The notes under the pieces were generated by a model. That model made no database searches and was not told the DNA's origin. It worked only from the letters and a program-made list of their open reading frames with translations. A DNA stretch of 64,000 nucleotides from positions 3,348,001 to 3,412,000 of the forward strand of contig OZ245881.1 of the NCBI GenBank assembly GCA_965229505.1, read 5' to 3'. Shown piece by piece: positions 51,884 to 60,356 of this stretch; positions within the stretch are counted from its first letter, which is position 1; every line of letters begins with the position of its first letter. The position numbers and the translations under genes are program-made. Source of the stretch: UBA6059 sp040219045. GTDB lineage: Bacteria > Bacteroidota > Bacteroidia > Cytophagales > Cyclobacteriaceae.

Positions 51884-52366
51884 ATGGACAAACCTGCATT
51901 TGACGATATTTTCATGGAACTGGCGGTAAACCTGGCCAAGCGCTCGCATTGCATTAAGCGACACGTCGGTGCGGTGCTGACCAAGGACACCAGGATTATT
52001 TCCATCGGGTACAACGGTCCCCCTGCCGGTACGCACAACTGCGATGTGGAATATCCTGAGCAGGGGTGTCCGAGAGACTCCAAAGGAGGTTGTTCTCTGG
52101 CGATACACGCAGAGCAAAATGCGATCTTGTACGCAGTGAAAAATAAGGCATCAGTCGAGGGGGCCACATTATACGTCACACTCTCGCCATGCTTGTCTTG
52201 TGCCCGTATCATCTATACTATGGGCATAGCTCAGGTGATCTATTTACGTTCTTATGCAGAGTACAAAGGCATTCCCAATGACGAGGGTGTGGATTTTCTG
52301 CGTATGTTTGGGATAGAAGTGACCAAGTATAACGGAGAGATTGCAAGTGCCAATCAAATGATTTAG
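51884..52366 (+). CDS. dCMP deaminase
   Basis: The 160-residue protein has the zinc site of the family: HAEQNAI with the His ligand and catalytic Glu, and PCLSCARII with two Cys ligands. The early motif RSHCIKRHVGAVLTKDTRII is typical of deoxycytidylate deaminase. It converts dCMP to dUMP for thymidylate synthesis in the cytoplasm. It starts about 130 bp after the sugar dehydrogenase gene. Confidence 0.92.
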   Translation: MDKPAFDDIFMELAVNLAKRSHCIKRHVGAVLTKDTRIISIGYNGPPAGTHNCDVEYPEQGCPRDSKGGCSLAIHAEQNAILYAVKNKASVEGATLYVTLSPCLSCARIIYTMGIAQVIYLRSYAEYKGIPNDEGVDFLRMFGIEVTKYNGEIASANQMI

Positions 52367-52435
52367 CGTCGAAATCTTTTATTAGAATCTGGATTTTAGC
52401 AAATTCACGATGGAATACGGAAAAAACACCCCAAC

Positions 52436-52726
52436 ATGAAAAAAGCCTGGCAGAATTTTATAACCCAGTTTAAGCCAAAGTATAGAGTAGAAGTCTTCAA
52501 CTATCATTTGGTGCCATTCTCCCCGCTGATGACTAATGAGAACACTCAGGAGTTTGAAAAAGGAGAGTATGAGGCTGCCCGTAAGTACTTTGACAAAGTG
52601 GTAGTAGCTACTTCTAAGGCAAAAGTGGCACCTGCAGAGGTTCACCTCGTCAAAGGCAAGAAAACCGTAATGCACTCAGCCAGTTTCGGTCCTGTAAAGG
52701 ACGTGAAGCGATTCATGGCGAGCTAA
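52436..52726 (+). CDS. Hypothetical small protein
   Basis: I do not recognise this 96-residue protein. It is basic and probably cytoplasmic: MKKAWQNFITQFKPKYRVEVF at the start, EYEAARKYFDKVV in the middle, and VHLVKGKKTVMHSASFGPV at the end. It lies 69 bp downstream of the dCMP deaminase gene on the same strand and could be cotranscribed. The frame is not interrupted and the composition is like that of real genes here. Confidence 0.6.
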   Translation: MKKAWQNFITQFKPKYRVEVFNYHLVPFSPLMTNENTQEFEKGEYEAARKYFDKVVVATSKAKVAPAEVHLVKGKKTVMHSASFGPVKDVKRFMAS

Positions 52727-52731
52727 GAGGT

Positions 52732-53523
52732 CTATTCCCCACTCTCAGCTACTTCTTGATCATCCAAATCAGGAGCATCTGCTCCTGATAAGTAGAAATC
52801 TATGATTTTTTGAGCCTGCTGTTCCATCCCTACCGGAAATGGGATGAAGTGCTCTTGATAGTTAGACCGATTGACCGACTTCATCTTCACGGTGAGGTTT
52901 ATCACTGGTATTGCTCGGTCGGAAATGATCTCAGCTGAACTGATACTTTGAAATAGTTTCCGTTGAAAGATGATCACCATTTCGTTGACGACTATGGCCT
53001 CCCTGGCCATGAATACCTTACCTGTTCGATCTCTGGACAGTTTCTTTATTGTACGCCACTGAAACAAGCCATAAACTCCACCCACCAATAGACCAAGTGG
53101 CACAGCACCCATCAGACCGTTGAAGATAATGGCCATCAGAGATTGCTCGCTATCCTTCGCGATAAACACATACAATACAAACACTATCACTCCAGCGACG
53201 ATGATACTGGTAATCGTGATCGACTTTATGCTGGCCTTTTGTTCTGCCAGGTACAGTGACCAGTCTTCTTCTCCGATTTCCCAACTCGTGATGACATCCT
53301 TACCCTCCTCCTGTATTTCCCGTTTGATTGCTAGTTTCCAGGCGTTGTTCGCATCTATGAGCCTGACGATGCTGAAGTAGACCAACCCCAAGGCCAATAG
53401 CGCCCCCAGAAGATAGGTGGCGGAGTAATCATTGACCGCAAACAAAAGCCCGAAAACAACGACCCCAGCGAAAGCAAGAATTATCAGCAGGGTATAAATG
53501 ACAATTTTAGTGACTCTATTCAT
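52732..53523 (-). CDS. Hypothetical membrane protein (YcxB-like layout)
   Basis: The 263-residue protein has two membrane helices at the start (IYTLLIILAFAGVVVFGLLF; ATYLLGALLALGLVYF) and two more in the middle (ITSIIVAGVIVFVLYVFI; GLMGAVPLGLLVGGVYGLF), then a C-terminal cytosolic domain of strands with EAIVVNEMVIIFQRKLFQSI. The pattern of strands after the helices is like YcxB proteins, but I cannot name the family with confidence. It converges on the small gene at 52436. Confidence 0.65.
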   Translation of the reverse strand: MNRVTKIVIYTLLIILAFAGVVVFGLLFAVNDYSATYLLGALLALGLVYFSIVRLIDANNAWKLAIKREIQEEGKDVITSWEIGEEDWSLYLAEQKASIKSITITSIIVAGVIVFVLYVFIAKDSEQSLMAIIFNGLMGAVPLGLLVGGVYGLFQWRTIKKLSRDRTGKVFMAREAIVVNEMVIIFQRKLFQSISSAEIISDRAIPVINLTVKMKSVNRSNYQEHFIPFPVGMEQQAQKIIDFYLSGADAPDLDDQEVAESGE

Positions 53524-53599
53524 ACCCTCAAGATATGTGTCACAAAGATTTAAGGATATACCCTAAAGACGGTATATTGACCTATGAAGACTTATTCAT

Positions 53600-53880
53600 A
53601 CCCTATCGACTTTAAAGCACCACAATATTGTCTTTTCGAGACCTAACATCTGGATTCCCAAACGCACAAATTGAAATGACGAATAGCTCCAAAGTACCTG
53701 TCATCCTGAGCTTGTCGAAGGATACTTCGCAGCACCTTGCCAAAAAGTCTTCGACAAGCTCAGACAGACAGTTTAATATTCGTCATTGGTACGATAGGAG
53801 CCCGCCTGCCGGAGGGCAGGAAACCTTATTAATAGTTACAACTTCAACAAGAGCAAATTTCTTACTTCTACTTTAAGAAG
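53600..53880. repeat. Dispersed composite palindromic repeat, copy 2
   Basis: This gene-free region is the inverted partner of 1541-1800. Outer arms (AATGACGAATA at 53675-53685, TATTCGTCATT at 53777-53787) enclose a perfect 15-bp inverted pair, CTGAGCTTGTCGAAG (53706-53720) and its reverse complement (53749-53763). Two further GC-rich hairpins follow (CCTGCCGGAGGGCAGG and CCTGCCTCGCCGGCAAGGCGGG). The left flank 53633-53680 matches 1657-1700 in reverse orientation. Confidence 0.75.
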
Positions 53881-53993
53881 ATATCTCCACCTGCCTCGCC
53901 GGCAAGGCGGGTTACATTGCGATATGACAATTTTGCGGTGCTTTTAAATCGTTTATTTATCGAATTCAGATTCATAGATCATCAATACATCTC

Positions 53994-54938
53994 ATGTCAA
54001 GAAGCCCAACACATTACTCTGCTCAGGACATTAAAGACCGTATGTCTATGGCGCAGTGCATTGACGCCATGGCGTACGGATTTTCAGCGTTGCACAGAGG
54101 TAAGGCGCTGGTGCCTGATAGGGCAATTAATGAGTTCGCTGATCAGGGAGTGACGCAGTTGGTCATGCCGGCCGTCCTACCGGAAAAGGATTTGCTGATC
54201 ACCAAGCTGGTAACTGTCAATCCAGAGAATAGAGGGAAGGACCTGCCACTCATCCATGCAATTATCACGGCACAGCGAGCGAGTACAGGCGAGGTAATCG
54301 CAACTCTGGATGGCACTGAAATCACGGCCATGCGCACGGCAGCTGCCAGCGGACTTGCCACGAAATTATTCGCTAAAAGAGATGCAACAGTCCTTGGCAT
54401 CATAGGTACCGGCGTTCAGGCGCGCTATCATATTGAGGCTATAAAATCAGTTTTGGCAATTGAGAAGATTCTGCTAAGAGGATCTGACGAGTCGAAGACC
54501 GCAGACTTTTGTGAGAAAGTGAAAACCGAGTTTGGGATTGAATGTCTTCCGGCGAAAGCGTTCAAAGAGGCGCAGGTGATTTGTACCTGTACGACAGCAT
54601 CTGATCCAGTCCTGACACTGGCGGATATAAGGCCAGGTACTCATATCAATGCAGTGGGGAGTTTCCGATTGACCGACAGAGAGCTATCTACTGACATTAT
54701 AGCTTCATCGAGGCTAGTCATTGATGAATGGGGTGGATGCCTGGCAGAAGCGGGTGATGTAATGATCCCGATCAAGGAAGGCGCCATCACCAAAGCACAC
54801 GTCACTGGAGAACTGGGCTACTGGGTGGAGCACATCGACCAGTTCGAGAGAGCTGCTGAAGACGTCACTGTCTTCAAGTCTGTGGGTAATGCCGTGCAGG
54901 ATGCGGCGGCTGTGGCTTGTGTCTTAGGATTGCTTTGA
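53994..54938 (+). CDS. Ornithine cyclodeaminase/mu-crystallin family protein
   Basis: The 314-residue protein has the family layout: helical N-terminus with a Rossmann domain (LGIIGTGVQARYHIEAI), an earlier motif DGTEITAMRTAAASGLATK with the substrate Arg, and late TCTTASDPVL and HINAVGSF. Such enzymes are NAD(P)-dependent ketimine reductases or ornithine cyclodeaminases. The substrate is not evident. The 3' end overlaps the response-regulator gene by 15 bp on the opposite strand. Confidence 0.9.
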   Translation: MSRSPTHYSAQDIKDRMSMAQCIDAMAYGFSALHRGKALVPDRAINEFADQGVTQLVMPAVLPEKDLLITKLVTVNPENRGKDLPLIHAIITAQRASTGEVIATLDGTEITAMRTAAASGLATKLFAKRDATVLGIIGTGVQARYHIEAIKSVLAIEKILLRGSDESKTADFCEKVKTEFGIECLPAKAFKEAQVICTCTTASDPVLTLADIRPGTHINAVGSFRLTDRELSTDIIASSRLVIDEWGGCLAEAGDVMIPIKEGAITKAHVTGELGYWVEHIDQFERAAEDVTVFKSVGNAVQDAAAVACVLGLL

Positions 54939-55295
54939 GACTGCTTTAAGAATAGCAGCCTTCAGTTCATCCCGATCCCATGGCTTGTGGATATTGTGAA
55001 GTATGCCGAGCTCTTTCATGGCATCTCTGATCACCTTGTCCTGAGAGTACTCTGAGATAATCATTTTCGGTAGATCGGGCTTTATCGTAGCGACTTCCCG
55101 CATGAGCTCCACGCCTGTCTTACCTGGCATCCGCTGATCCGCAATGATCAAGTCAACATCATCGGATTTGACCAACTCAATGGCCCTTTCTGCTTCCTCA
55201 GCAGTGATAATGTTGAAGTCCCTTTTAAAGGTGATTTTGAAGACATTGATATTCGGCAACATGTCATCAACATAGAGGATGGTGGGTTTGCTCAT
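54924..55295 (-). CDS. Single-domain response regulator (receiver only)
   Basis: The 123-residue protein is one receiver domain with acidic pocket VDD near residue 10, phospho-acceptor Asp53 (IIADQRMPG) and Lys in HKPWDRDEL. The output domain is missing, so it should act by binding a partner or in a phosphorelay. No kinase is adjacent; the LytS gene in this window has its own partner. It converges on the ornithine cyclodeaminase-like gene. Confidence 0.92.
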   Translation of the reverse strand: MSKPTILYVDDMLPNINVFKITFKRDFNIITAEEAERAIELVKSDDVDLIIADQRMPGKTGVELMREVATIKPDLPKMIISEYSQDKVIRDAMKELGILHNIHKPWDRDELKAAILKAVSKQS

Positions 55296-55497
55296 AGTAG
55301 GCTAGCTGGTTTATTGATCGACCCGCAAATTAACATTTTGTTGCAGAATCTTGGACAGTAATTTCTTCTAATTTGAGTAGCATCAGCGACCCTCTGAGCG
55401 GCGTAGTAGGTAAACGATATTTGAAATGATGGAGTGGATCTACTAATGACTACCACCGCAGCTTTTGACGATTGTAGATCATTACCATAAAATTGCC

Positions 55498-56175
55498 ATG
55501 GATATGACAGAGTCAATATTTCGAGACGATCAGCTTTTGGATTTTCATACGCATCGCATGCGACATGAGAACCGTGAAGATGTGATGGAGATCGTGTCAC
55601 TGCATCTCGGTCAGGACAAACCGAAAAATTATTTCACGGTAGGGTTACATCCGTGGTGGACAGAAGCTCCTGTGTCTGCGCAGCAAAGAAAAATGCTCGA
55701 GTCTATCCTCGTTGAAGCTAATTGTCTTGCGATGGGGGAAATGGGACTGGATCGACTCAAAGGGCCTCCGATGAGTGTTCAGATGGATATACTCAAGAGC
55801 CAGCTCTCCATCGCCCAAGGGTTGAACAAGCCTGTAATCATACACTGTGTGCGGGCCTTCGATCAGTTGATTCAAATCAAAAAGGAGTTTCCTGCTATAC
55901 GCAGCTGGTGCGTGCATGGCTATGGCCGTCATGCTATCCTCGCGCAGCAATTAATTGATCAGGGGTTTTACCTTTCGCTGATGCCGACAACTCCAGCCAA
56001 ATACATAGACTGGTTTGAGTCTCTACCAGTGGATCGACTATTTTTGGAGACGGACAGCATGCCGGATACAAGCATATTAGACATGTATGCCCATGTTTCA
56101 GCATTGACGGGAAGATCCGTAGAACAGCTTAGTGGTCAAATGAACAGCAACGCAAGAGAATTTTTTGAGAGATGA
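55498..56175 (+). CDS. TatD family metal-dependent hydrolase
   Basis: The protein of about 225 residues has the TatD metal ligands: DFHTH near the start, Glu in MGEMGLDR, His in VIIHCVRAF, His in CVHGYG and Asp in ETDSMPD. The family acts as metal-dependent DNases or hydrolases in the cytoplasm. The frame opens at a TTG at 55465, but the ATG at 55498 is preferred. It overlaps tcdA by 4 bp (ATGA). Confidence 0.88.
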   Translation: MDMTESIFRDDQLLDFHTHRMRHENREDVMEIVSLHLGQDKPKNYFTVGLHPWWTEAPVSAQQRKMLESILVEANCLAMGEMGLDRLKGPPMSVQMDILKSQLSIAQGLNKPVIIHCVRAFDQLIQIKKEFPAIRSWCVHGYGRHAILAQQLIDQGFYLSLMPTTPAKYIDWFESLPVDRLFLETDSMPDTSILDMYAHVSALTGRSVEQLSGQMNSNAREFFER

Positions 56176-56885
56176 AAGATTGGTTAGAAAGAACTGAGCT
56201 GCTCATTGGAACTGAGACATTGACCAAATTGAGAAATGCGCATGTGCTCGTGGTGGGCTTAGGAGGTGTCGGAAGCTATGCCGCCGAGACATTGGTGAGA
56301 GCTGGTTTAGGCCAGATCACCATCATCGATGGGGATATCGTAGATCCTACCAACAAGAACCGTCAGCTGCAGGCGCTCGATTCTACTGTTGGTCAGAAGA
56401 AAGCCTGGGTGCTCAAGGATCGCTTTATGGATATCAATGCCTCACTGCAAGTCCATGTCATTGATGAATTTATGATGCCAGAGGTGATGCATGAGTTTCT
56501 GATTCAGAATCAATTCACCTATGTCCTCGACTGCATCGACAGTTTTGCGCCAAAGCTCGTGATGATCCAGATACTACGAAGACTGAAGTACAAATTCATC
56601 TCCTCGATGGGAGCGGGAGGCAAACTTGACCCTTCTAAAATACGCGTCACCGATCTTTTCAAAACCAGTGAGTGCAAGTTTGCTCAGCAATTGAAAAAAC
56701 TACTCAAGGGCAAAGGTGTTACCCGAGGTGTACTCTGCGTCTACTCTGAGGAGATACAGCCGAAGCATTCACTGCAGTTGACGGATGGGTCGAACTACAA
56801 AAAATCATTCTACGGCACCATCTCCTATATGCCGGCTATGTTTGGCATGACCATGGCAGCCGAGGTGATCAAGCGTATTCAGTAA
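56172..56885 (+). CDS. tcdA: tRNA threonylcarbamoyladenosine dehydratase
   Basis: The 237-residue protein is a ThiF/E1-like enzyme with VVGLGGVGSYAAETLVRAGLG, TIIDGDIVDPTNKNRQLQA (ATP and Arg finger) and FKTSECKFAQQLKKLLK. This combination is the TcdA/CsdL family, which cyclises t6A at position 37 of tRNAs to ct6A. It is cotranscribed with the TatD gene (4 bp overlap), a frequent pairing by inference from their tRNA/DNA processing roles. Length is typical. Confidence 0.9.
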   Translation: MKDWLERTELLIGTETLTKLRNAHVLVVGLGGVGSYAAETLVRAGLGQITIIDGDIVDPTNKNRQLQALDSTVGQKKAWVLKDRFMDINASLQVHVIDEFMMPEVMHEFLIQNQFTYVLDCIDSFAPKLVMIQILRRLKYKFISSMGAGGKLDPSKIRVTDLFKTSECKFAQQLKKLLKGKGVTRGVLCVYSEEIQPKHSLQLTDGSNYKKSFYGTISYMPAMFGMTMAAEVIKRIQ

Positions 56886-56972
56886 ATACCAGGAGTTCCG
56901 CCAGGATCATTGATCCGCTTCTTTGGCCCTTAGCACGGAATAGTTGACGTTGAGGTAAACTCTACTTAATGA

Positions 56973-57440
56973 GTGGCGGACTTTCCTCCCGAAAACTTTC
57001 GGGACCCCATGAAACTGTCCATACCTGAGGAGATCTCGGATTCCACGAGTTGGAGCCTGAGAAGTAAGGCTCCTACGCTAAAGCTTCAGCGTGCAGATGT
57101 CATAGTAGTTGACTGGAAACGAGCCGATTAAGATAATCGGAGGTCTCACAGGTTGATGAAGGACCAAATGTATTGTGAAGTGAAAGTTTGATGAGGAGTC
57201 TTAGTGTAGCCTTGTCCTAAAAGTAACGGAAAAGGTAATCGGTGTAAAGGGTGGCTGTCTATGCTTTACGAACCACCGTACCGATAGCTATCGTTACGAG
57301 ACCCGTAGCTCCTACGCTGAAGCTACGGCTTAAACATACGTACGGTGGTGGTGCCTATGCTGAAGCTTCAGCGTAAGCATGTGAGGCGGCCTGCAAGGAG
57401 GCGCACCGTAGGCCATAGGCCTACGGCCATCCACTCGATT
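56973..57440 (+). ncRNA. ORF-less group II intron-like remnant
   Basis: The region has no gene but reads like the ribozyme of a bacterial group II intron: a start of the GTGGCGG type, long conserved domain I-like stretches (GAGATCTCGGATTCC, GAGTTGGAGCCTGAGAAGTA, CGAGCCGATTAAG, GTGTAGCCTTGTCC) and a domain V-like hairpin (ACCACCGTAC at 57272-57281, GTACGGTGGT at 57340-57349), ending CCACTCGATT near 57440. The reverse transcriptase of domain IV is absent. Domain V and other parts are interrupted by small palindromes, so it is most likely inactive. Confidence 0.55.
57074..57426. repeat. Small palindromic inserts inside the intron remnant
   Basis: Palindromes of 12-26 bp occur in the intron-like sequence: 57074-57093 (TACGCTAAAGCTTCAGCGTG), 57282-57293 (CGATAGCTATCG), 57303-57328 (CCGTAGCT/AGCTACGG), 57356-57375 (TATGCTGAAGCTTCAGCGTA) and 57406-57426 (CCGTAGGCC/GGCCTACGG). 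The first, third and fourth share the core CTACGCTGAAGCT or close variants, so they look like copies of one small mobile or slippage-prone unit. Confidence 0.7.
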
Positions 57441-57451
57441 GGGCTCTCGCT

Positions 57452-58399
57452 TTATCTCAGTTCCATCAAGTTTTGAGGTTTAAATCTCTCGCAATAAACT
57501 TCGATACCAAACTTGATAATTAGAGCAACAACAGAAATTGCCAGCGCCTTAATTCCAATTCCAAGACCACTCAGAGCTGCAATAACTGCTGTAGTTACGT
57601 ACTTTTTGTTCAGCACAGCCGTCATTCCGTTATTAAACCATGTCTGATAAATTTCACTTTTAGGGTCACATAATGAGTTATAGAGAACTCTCTTCACCGA
57701 AGAAAAAATGGTTTTCCCTACTTTCTCTCTGTTCATTTCCTCTTGTGGACTTGGTAATTTCTTTCGTTCAGCAGATGGGAGTTGTTTTTTAGAAAAATCA
57801 TCTATTCTAAACAAAATATTGATTGCATAATCGGGGATTGACAACCCTATTGTTTTGTAGATTTCATCCTCTCCACGAGTCGCAACAATAATTCCCGCCT
57901 CATTTTGAATTTCATCTTCATCCATCGATTCTTTGGATTCAGATCTTAATGCAAATAGAGTTCCTTCCTCGTCAAATCGTTCGATAACCAACTTTCTAAA
58001 TTCCGCTCGTCTCTTGGCTGATGATATGACTTTATCGTTTCTTAAAACTTCACTAATTAAAGGTTCTGCGTTATCAATTTCACTTTTCCTTAAATAGCAA
58101 ATTGCTAGTAGTGTTGTTGCTTCTAAGTGTACTCTCGTTCTTCTGTGAGTTTTTTGTCGAATACCAATAAAACCCTGAATAGCAAATTCAAGTTGATCTA
58201 CGTTCATTGAAGTTTCATACAATCTATTTTTAGACTGCATTAATCGAGTTTCGTGACCAGTTGGCCTGAGGATATTTTGGATATCAACCACCAGTGATTT
58301 CGCTCGTTCCAAGTCACCGACCAAGGCAGCCTCTTTAAGTGCCGGTTCTAACCTCTTGAGTCGTACTTTTTGTTGTTCTGTTAGTTTAGGAGGATTCAT
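57452..58399 (-). CDS. Hypothetical helical protein with C-terminal membrane helices (GTPase operon gene 3)
   Basis: I do not recognise this 315-residue protein. Residues 1-140 are helical with a TPR-like pattern (LEPALKEAALVGDLERAKSLV; LLAICYLRKSEIDNAEPLI). A middle part (ESMDEDEIQNEAGIIVATRGEDEIYK) has strands, and the C-terminus has two membrane helices (KYVTTAVIAALSGLGIGI; ALAISVVALIIKFGIEVYC). It is the last gene of a three-gene operon, 93 bp after the coiled-coil gene. The region is visibly AT-richer than its neighbours, a sign of transfer. It might be an effector acting on the membrane. Confidence 0.65.
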   Translation of the reverse strand: MNPPKLTEQQKVRLKRLEPALKEAALVGDLERAKSLVVDIQNILRPTGHETRLMQSKNRLYETSMNVDQLEFAIQGFIGIRQKTHRRTRVHLEATTLLAICYLRKSEIDNAEPLISEVLRNDKVISSAKRRAEFRKLVIERFDEEGTLFALRSESKESMDEDEIQNEAGIIVATRGEDEIYKTIGLSIPDYAINILFRIDDFSKKQLPSAERKKLPSPQEEMNREKVGKTIFSSVKRVLYNSLCDPKSEIYQTWFNNGMTAVLNKKYVTTAVIAALSGLGIGIKALAISVVALIIKFGIEVYCERFKPQNLMELR

Positions 58400-58492
58400 G
58401 ATCTATATGGAGCCCAAGGATCAGATAAGCTCAGTGAGCATATCCATTCAAGTTGATTCAAAGCTTCTCATTTGCAACAACTTTGCTCAAGA

Positions 58493-59011
58493 CTATGTCT
58501 GCTTATTGAGCTTATCGTTTGTTAGCTTTAGTTCTGTTAAGTCGTCTCGAAAAAAAGGAAGCCGATGAATTCTACTAATAATTTCTTCTGCCTCGGTTAG
58601 TTTAAGATCAATCTCGATTAATACATATTCTTTGTTAGGGAGATGTTCACGAGCTTGTGAAGCTATTGTAACTAACTTACTTAATTGCCTTCTCAGTAGG
58701 GATAACTCATCTAAAATGTCTTTTCTATTTCTACTATCTCGCAGAAAATTAAGCATAAAGAAAATTGTAAGGATCATTATGAATACCACACCTATACCAG
58801 AATAAAGTATTACATCAATCTTCAGGTCATATTGAGAAAAAATCATAATCGCTGAATAAATGATAATGAAGAAGAAACCGGCAAAAATCAGAATAGTCAT
58901 TCTTCTTCTTTTCTGAGTCTCGTATAATTGAAGCAAGTCCCTGATTTTTAGGATATACTCATTAATTAGTTTCAGGATTCTATCTATTTCAAACTCTTGA
59001 TGTTCAGACAT
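58493..59011 (-). CDS. Hypothetical coiled-coil protein with two membrane helices (GTPase operon gene 2)
   Basis: The 172-residue protein is unknown. It has a helical N-terminus (IDRILKLINEYILKIRDLL), two membrane helices (MTILIFAGFFFIIIYSAIMI; ILYSGIGVVFIMILTIFFML) and a long coiled C-terminal region (ILDELSLLRRQLSKLVTIA). Both ends should face the cytoplasm. Its start overlaps the end of the GTPase gene by 8 bp, so the two are translated together. It may be a membrane anchor or partner for the GTPase. Confidence 0.65.
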   Translation of the reverse strand: MSEHQEFEIDRILKLINEYILKIRDLLQLYETQKRRRMTILIFAGFFFIIIYSAIMIFSQYDLKIDVILYSGIGVVFIMILTIFFMLNFLRDSRNRKDILDELSLLRRQLSKLVTIASQAREHLPNKEYVLIEIDLKLTEAEEIISRIHRLPFFRDDLTELKLTNDKLNKQT

Positions 59012-59819
59012 TTATTAGACCTTTTAAAAGTTCAATAAAGTTATTGTAATTCTTCAATCTTAAAGGTTCATCGTAACCAGCTACCGTATTCTTGCTAAAA
59101 TCGTTTCCGATATTAAAGTTACTACTAAACATAGCCGCAGAAACAGACTCATGGATGAAATTACTCCTTCCCTTACTATCGTATATTTCGTTAATCATTT
59201 TTTGATAATCACCCTTAAGATAAAAATCGCGTACTTCGTCTCGAATATCCCACCACAAGTCTTGTTTGTTTACTAATGTTATCATCCAAACTTTATTTGG
59301 TGTTGTTTTTATATGATCACAGACTTTCCGTAACAGTCTTAGCTCAACTTCCTTCCTTTCTGATATGTAATCAGTTAAAAAATCACTATCATCACCTTTG
59401 AAATAATTTGTTGTTTTGAATGAAGCATTTCCAATCTCCAATGAATGAAAGCCAAATGAAACAACATTTATAATTCCAACAGCCTTGCCAGACCCAAGCT
59501 TCCTAAAAAGGTCTGGCCAATAGCGGTCAGCTCTTCTCTCTTGGCCTGGAGCTACCAAATAATTCCCCCAAACATCTCCGTCTAACCCTATTTTTTCAAT
59601 TACAGGTGTTTCATGGTAGCTAAAATCATCAATTTGGATACCACTTAAGGTTTTAGAAATAGTTGTTTTACCAGTTCCTCCCGCTCCGAACAAAATAATA
59701 TTACAATTTCCATCCAGAATCCATTTACCTAGTTTCTTCAAGAAACTTTTGATGTTTTTACCCTGTTCCGCAAGACTTAGCGCTGAACTTGCAAATCCGA
59801 CCGTTGTGAAAAAATCCAT
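59004..59819 (-). CDS. Small GTPase-domain protein, MglA-like G3 (GTPase operon gene 1)
   Basis: The 271-residue protein starts with a short hydrophobic helix, then a P-loop GAGGTGKT (residues 45-52), a switch II motif VAPGQER (89-95) and NKQD (184-187) as the guanine-specific G4. In G3 the usual Asp of DxxG is Val, as in MglA-type proteins, which have TVPG there. The rest (YERKEVELRLLRKVCDHIK and a long C-terminal part) does not match a named family. It is the first gene of the operon. The overlap with the next gene and the low GC suggest a horizontally acquired module; an antiphage role is speculation. Confidence 0.75.
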   Translation of the reverse strand: MDFFTTVGFASSALSLAEQGKNIKSFLKKLGKWILDGNCNIILFGAGGTGKTTISKTLSGIQIDDFSYHETPVIEKIGLDGDVWGNYLVAPGQERRADRYWPDLFRKLGSGKAVGIINVVSFGFHSLEIGNASFKTTNYFKGDDSDFLTDYISERKEVELRLLRKVCDHIKTTPNKVWMITLVNKQDLWWDIRDEVRDFYLKGDYQKMINEIYDSKGRSNFIHESVSAAMFSSNFNIGNDFSKNTVAGYDEPLRLKNYNNFIELLKGLINV

Positions 59820-60356
59820 CTATTCGTTTAGGTAATTAAAGCTAACATTAATGTATCAGGCGCTTATGCGTGATATCTACATTGTATAAAATTCCTATCA
59901 TTCTTTTTTACTGATTGATATACAGTGACATAGCCGATAATAAGCATTTGCAACTATTTGTTGTCGAGTATATCACGCATTGCATATTATTTCACAAACT
60001 AGCGATTTTCTGTAGGTCACACAATACCTAAAAATGAGTATTTTTTGATTGCGGATTCAGCAAAGCGTACGCTGATGGACAGTTTAGGGATCTATGAGCA
60101 GGCCAAACCAGGGCGTCTGGAAAACAAACCGTACTTCTGCATGAAAAGTACGGACGCTTTCCAATTGCTGCTCAGTCATGCCTTTTGAAACTCCAGATTG
60201 TTGAGTACCGTCTGGAGTGGATTTCGCGACGATGCGAGTTAATTTCGGTAGTTAGGAAGTAAATCTCATGAGGGTTCGATTCTCCCCTTTGGTCCGACCC
60301 TATGTCAGCTTTGCCGTTGCTCAACTAACAACTACCAACTACCAACTACCAACTAA
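59820..60356. other. Gene-free region with inverted repeat and a gene remnant
   Basis: An 11-bp inverted pair (ATGCGTGATAT at 59866-59876, ATATCACGCAT at 59970-59980) lies upstream of the GTPase operon. A coding remnant follows at 60003-60188. Further on there is a hairpin CTCCAGA/TCTGGAG and a short tandem repeat of AACTACC (about 60328-60352). No promoter consensus is clear. Confidence 0.6.
60003..60188 (+). pseudogene. Unidentified gene remnant
   Basis: The plus strand is open from 60003 (after a TAG at 60000-60002) to a TGA at 60186-60188, without a start codon before the ATG at 60075. It reads like real protein sequence (YFLIADSAKRTLMDSLGIYE, KPYFCMKSTDAFQLLLSHAF), possibly the C-terminal end of a lost gene. 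I do not recognise the family. Confidence 0.35.

Noticed and set aside
55645..55950. 101-codon frame opposite the TatD gene
   Set aside because: Antisense to a gene with all TatD metal ligands; no independent support.
57452..59819. Naming the GTPase operon as a known antiphage system
   Set aside because: No motif ties it to a described defence family; a function would be invented.
60260..60300. tRNA-like T arm (GGGTTCGATTCTCCCC)
   Set aside because: The arm pairs poorly, no CCA, acceptor, D or anticodon arm can be drawn around it, and the length fits no tRNA. It may be a degenerate fragment.
60326..60356. Possible CRISPR-like short repeats (AACTACC units)
   Set aside because: Seven-base tandem units without spacers; a simple slippage repeat.
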